Source: JANQRZ01 sp965214485
Lineage (GTDB): Bacteria; Bacteroidota; Rhodothermia; Rhodothermales; JANQRZ01
Assembly (NCBI GenBank): GCA_965214485.1
Contig: CBDCBW010000017.1
Span: forward strand, 434,001 to 498,000
Reading direction: 5' to 3'
Length of the DNA stretch: 64,000 bases
Under the pieces are notes generated by a model. That model was given only the letters and a program-made list of their open reading frames with translations, was not told where the DNA came from and searched no databases. How positions within the stretch are numbered: position 1 is the stretch's first letter; each line of letters starts with the position of its first letter. Made by a program: the position numbers and the translations under genes. Shown here in pieces: positions 61,268 to 64,000 of the stretch.

Positions 61268-61813
61268 ATGGACCTCACCGAAACCCTCAAGGACCGCGAG
61301 CTCCTCGTCGACGGCGTCCTGCTCAAGGCGTACCGCGACACCGTCACCCTCCCCGACGGCGAGACCTCGGTGCGCGAGTGGATCGACCACCCCGGCGCGG
61401 CAGCCGTGGTGCCCCTCTTCGAGGACGGCACGACGGTGCTGCTCCGGCAGTACCGCTACGCGCCGGGCCGCGAGTTCATCGAGGTCCCCGCCGGCAAGAT
61501 CGACGAGCCGGGCGAGGACCCGGCGGCCGTGGCGGTGCGCGAGCTCGAGGAGGAGGCGGGGTGGACGGCGAAGACGCTGACGCCGCTCGGCCCGACCTAT
61601 CCGTGCATCGGCTACAGCAACGAGGTCATCCACCTCTTCCTCGCCGAGGACCTGTCGGCGGCCCCGTCCGGGACCGAGGACGACGAGTTCGTCGAGCCGT
61701 TCCGGCTGCCCTTCGCCGAGGCCGTGGCGCGGGCGCGGCGCGGCGAGATTCTCGACGCGAAGAGCGCCGTGGCGCTGCTCCGCGCCGGGGCCGAGGTGGA
61801 GCAGCGAGCGTAG
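61268..61813 (+). CDS. NUDIX hydrolase, ADP-ribose pyrophosphatase type
   Basis: A 181-residue NUDIX enzyme. The Nudix box is GKIDEPGEDPAAVAVRELEE with EAGW following (G-x5-E-x7-REUxEExGU satisfied). Upstream the FEDGTTVLLRQYRYAPGREF and IEVPAG segment and downstream the TYPCIGYSNEVIHLFLAEDL segment are those of ADP-ribose pyrophosphatases. Start 61268 matches homologues; upstream in-frame codons are not conserved. Confidence 0.93.
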   Translation: MDLTETLKDRELLVDGVLLKAYRDTVTLPDGETSVREWIDHPGAAAVVPLFEDGTTVLLRQYRYAPGREFIEVPAGKIDEPGEDPAAVAVRELEEEAGWTAKTLTPLGPTYPCIGYSNEVIHLFLAEDLSAAPSGTEDDEFVEPFRLPFAEAVARARRGEILDAKSAVALLRAGAEVEQRA

Positions 61814-61876
61814 CGCCGGGCCGGGAGCAGGGGAAACGGGGCCGGGCGGAGGCAAGGGAAACCGAGCCAGGAACCC

Positions 61877-62051
61877 CTAGTGCTGCGACACGAGCAGAAT
61901 GACGGGTAGATCGGCGAGCGAGAGACTCTGGAGGGGCCCGGCCAGGCGTCCGACAAGCCAGATGCCGTAGCATCGGGCGAGGAGGACAACGCCGCAGGGC
62001 GCTTCAGGGGCCTCGCCGAGCCAGGAACCGGATTCACGGGACGGGGCCTAG
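61877..62051. repeat. Dispersed repeat R4 (composite of two families)
   Basis: The left 40 bp, CTAGTGCTGCGACACGAGCA and GAATGACGGGTAGATCGGCG, are the reverse complement of the right end of the element at 25670-25835. The following about 140 bp (from 61911) match R3 at 31289-31429 with about three differences. So this copy probably is the fuller element, and R3 has lost or exchanged its left end. The rest of the gap (61814-61876, 62052-62207) shows no gene. Confidence 0.8.
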
Positions 62052-62207
62052 CCGTCGCTCTCTTTGCCCCTCTGCTCCGCCACGCCCTCCATCCCCGGCC
62101 TGCTTTTTCACAGACGCTTGCTCACCGGCCGCGTGCCGGTCGTTGCGCTCGGCCCCTCGCTGAGGCTACCTTGGCCGCTGCTCTTTCTCTAACCGGATCG
62201 CACGCCG

Positions 62208-62570
62208 ATGTACATCTTCCTCGTCATCATCATCACCCTCATCGCCCTGCTGATGGCAATCGTCGTGCTGCTCCAAAGTGGCAAGGGCGGCGGCCTCGCC
62301 GGCATCGCCGCAGGCGGGCAGACGACGCAGATCCTCGGCGCGCGCCAAGCCCCGGACTTCCTCGAGAAGGCAACGTGGACGCTCGGGACGGTCTTCATCG
62401 TGCTCTGCATCCTCGCCAACTTCTTCGCCAACCCGGACGAGGCGCAGCGCAGCATCATTCAGCAAGGTGGCGCGAACGCTCCGATCGAGAACCCGCTGCC
62501 GCCAGGGCCGGGGACCATCAACGACGGGCCGCCCGCACCGGCACCGGTTCCCCCCGCCGAGCCGGAATAG
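62208..62570 (+). CDS. secG: Protein translocase subunit SecG
   Basis: A 120-residue inner-membrane subunit of SecYEG. Two membrane segments (YIFLVIIITLIALLMAIVVL and TLGTVFIVLCILANFFA) flank the conserved loop LLQSGKGGGLAGIAAGGQTT with GARQAPDFLEKATW, as in SecG. The C-terminal tail after 80 is a Pro-rich extension (PLPPGPGTINDGPPAPAPVP), longer than in E. coli but common in Bacteroidota. A strong hairpin follows at 62632. Confidence 0.96.
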   Translation: MYIFLVIIITLIALLMAIVVLLQSGKGGGLAGIAAGGQTTQILGARQAPDFLEKATWTLGTVFIVLCILANFFANPDEAQRSIIQQGGANAPIENPLPPGPGTINDGPPAPAPVPPAEPE

Positions 62571-62631
62571 AGCGGCCGCGACACGGAATCGCGTCTCACG
62601 CAGCGCGTCTCACGCAACACGCCAACACACA

Positions 62632-62669
62632 GCGACGCCCCACCTCTCGGACGAGAGGCGGGGCGTCGC
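62632..62669. terminator. Bidirectional terminator between secG and rnpB
   Basis: GCGACGCCCCACCTCTCG and CGAGAGGCGGGGCGTCGC-type arms form an about 17-bp perfect stem around GA, placed between the convergent secG and RNase P RNA genes. Confidence 0.85.
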
Positions 62670-62698
62670 CCGTTGTGCGGGGAGCCGCACGGAACGGC

Positions 62699-63134
62699 GC
62701 GTGCCGGTCTGTAAGCCGAATTCTGTGCCTCCGGGCGGCCGCCGTAGGACCGCGCCGGAGCGACCGCCATCTATCTGGGACCGCCGTCGCCGACGGCCTC
62801 AAGCGGCCTACCCGCGCCCGGGCGGGCACCCGTTCCCCGGCCGCCGTTTCCGGCCTGCCGAGGGCGGCGCTGTTTGGCCTTGCACCCCGTGAGGTTTGCC
62901 CAGCCGCACTTGTCGCCAAGCGCGCTGGTGGGCTCTTACCCCACCGTTTCACACCCATCACCTGTGAGCGGAGCCGGAGCTCCGAACCATCGGCTGGTCT
63001 GTTTTCTGTTGCACGTGCTGTCACCGGGCCAAAGCCCAGCGCCTTCTCGTTAGGAAGCACGGGTCCCTGCGGTGTTCGGACTTTCCTCCCCTGCACGGGC
63101 AAGCCCGTCAGAGGCGGCGGTCCGACCGGCACGC
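62699..63134 (-). ncRNA. rnpB: RNase P RNA (bacterial type A)
   Basis: The catalytic RNA that matures tRNA 5' ends. On the minus strand the 5' part has GAGGAAAGTCCGAACACCGC followed by AGGG, the conserved CR-I region, and the 3' end has AGAATTCGGCTTACAGACCG followed by GC, the invariant CR-V/P1 region. GTGCCGGTC at the 5' end pairs with GACCGGCAC at the 3' end as helix P1. Also visible is GGGTAAGAGCCCACCAGCGC (minus strand), a P10-P12-type conserved segment. Length about 436 nt is normal for type A. Ends are set by the P1 pairing and may be off by a few bases. Confidence 0.95.
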
Positions 63135-63249
63135 AGTTCAAGCTACGAACGGCGAAGGACGAGCTGCGAGTGTGTTCGTTCTACGAGTAGGTTCGTTCTA
63201 CGAGGGTGTTCCTCGCTGCTCGTCGTTCGTACTCCGTCGTTCGCTGGAG

Positions 63250-64000
63250 CTAGAGTTTCATGTCTTCCGTGGTTTCGCGGAAGAGCTCGTCGTCGACGAT
63301 CACGCGGCCGGTGTGCTCGCAGACGACGATGCGGTTGCGCTGCCGGACCTCGACTTGGCGCTGCGGCGGGACCATGAACGAGCCGGCGGCCCCGCGCTCG
63401 ATCGGGACCACGGCGCGCCCGTCGCGGAGGCGGTTGCGGAGGCGCTCGTAGGCCCGGAGGTAACGCGGCTCGATGGCCTCGGAGGCGTCGTCGCGCAGCG
63501 TGACGTAGGACTTCTGCTCCTTCTCGGTCTCCTCGACCACTAGGTCGAGCTCGGTGCGCTTCTCCTTCAGGATGCCGTCGAGCTCGGCGAGGCGCTCCTG
63601 CGCCTCGGCCACGACCCCTTCGTTGACGCCGTCGCGCTCGGTGTGCGCCTCGATGTCGGCCTGGGCCTGCTCGATACGCTGGCGCTGGGCCTCGATCTCC
63701 TTCGTGAGGGCGTCGTACTCACGGTTGTTGCGGACGTTGAGCTGCTGTTCCTCGTACTTTTTGATCAGTCCCTCGCTCTCGGTGATGTCCATCTGGAGCT
63801 TGCGGCGCTGAATCTCGGCCTGCTGGCCCTCCTCGCGCGCGTTCTCGATGCGCGTCTCGAGGCCGGCCTTCTCGTCCTCGAGGTCGCGGATTTCCTCCGG
63901 CAGGTCGCCGCGCAGCTTCTCGACCTGGTCGATTCGGCTGTCGATGTGCTGGAGGCGGATGAGGGCGCGGAGTTGGTCGGTGACGCTGCTGCTGGTTTCG
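63250..64000 (-). CDS. Coiled-coil zinc-ribbon-family protein (CT398/YbgI-type C4 zinc ribbon), 5' end outside window
   Basis: The minus-strand frame is open to the window edge and encodes at least 249 residues. An almost continuous coiled coil (RALIRLQHIDSRIDQVEKLR, later LTKEIEAQRQRIEQAQADIE) precedes a C-terminal module with VPPQRQVEVRQRNRIVVCEH and TGRVIVDDEL. In this family the end usually carries a four-Cys zinc ribbon (CxxCGRIL); here a single Cys remains (VVCEHTGRV), so zinc binding is probably lost. It lies upstream of rnpB on the same strand. The spacer 63135-63249 repeats GTTCGTTCTACGAG twice. Confidence 0.85.
   Translation of the reverse strand, partial: ETSSSVTDQLRALIRLQHIDSRIDQVEKLRGDLPEEIRDLEDEKAGLETRIENAREEGQQAEIQRRKLQMDITESEGLIKKYEEQQLNVRNNREYDALTKEIEAQRQRIEQAQADIEAHTERDGVNEGVVAEAQERLAELDGILKEKRTELDLVVEETEKEQKSYVTLRDDASEAIEPRYLRAYERLRNRLRDGRAVVPIERGAAGSFMVPPQRQVEVRQRNRIVVCEHTGRVIVDDELFRETTEDMKL

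Overview
The window reads as chromosomal DNA of a very GC-rich, free-living Gram-negative bacterium. Secreted proteins ending in type IX secretion (T9SS) C-terminal sorting domains, a HrcA/CIRCE-controlled groESL operon, heme A synthase and red-algal-type vanadium haloperoxidases together suggest a marine Rhodothermota (Rhodothermia, Rubricoccus/Rubrivirga-like). The taxonomic call is inference from gene content. No rRNA or tRNA gene was recognised; the only structural RNA seen is RNase P RNA.

Layout. 0-4.3 kb: 5' part of dxs, a low-molecular-weight phosphatase, a fructosamine-kinase-family gene and a T9SS cargo. 4.4-6.8 kb: three tandem antitoxin/PIN-toxin modules, the last toxin broken. 7.1-10.5 kb: HAD phosphatase, rfbB and an outer-membrane protein. 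10.8-13.7 kb: polA. 13.7-17.5 kb: an island between the intact polA 3' end and a second diverged copy of the polA 3' end; it holds a T9SS cargo and a lipoprotein gene split by an IS1595-family element. 17.7-25.5 kb: another broken VapBC pair, two M16 peptidase-like genes, a ferritin-like protein, a PspC protein and a PHA-granule (PhaR/phasin) cluster. 26-31 kb: patatin-like lipase and an MBOAT acyltransferase flanked by two SGNH-like partners. 31.8-34.1 kb: heme A synthase, AbiE remnants and a TA pair whose toxin contains a run of 13 G.

34.4-51.5 kb is the most unusual part. A two-gene cassette is present three times: a vanadium-dependent haloperoxidase followed, after a GC-rich hairpin, by a secreted VGG-repeat (delta-60 propeller-like) protein with a T9SS sorting domain. 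Copies 1 and 2 look intact. Copy 3 has only the C-terminal part of the haloperoxidase and a propeller gene with two single-base frameshifts. A further haloperoxidase relic, an M15-like protein and a lipoprotein lie between copies 1 and 2. A plausible reading is halogenating enzymes produced with a surface-exposed partner, but the functional link is inference from conserved gene order.

51.6-64 kb returns to core genes: a truncated radC, groEL/groES with CIRCE, DUF2085 protein, mutY, SIMPL protein, an Omp85 protein, rsmE, a NUDIX hydrolase, secG, rnpB and a coiled-coil zinc-ribbon-family protein cut by the window end.

Intergenic DNA is rich in repeats: a four-copy family of multi-hairpin elements centred on CTGTCCCCCT/AGGGGGACAG, MITE-like elements, a long repeat in opposite orientation at 21.6 and 31.1 kb, and several short tandem repeats. 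Many accessory genes are decayed, which points to high turnover.
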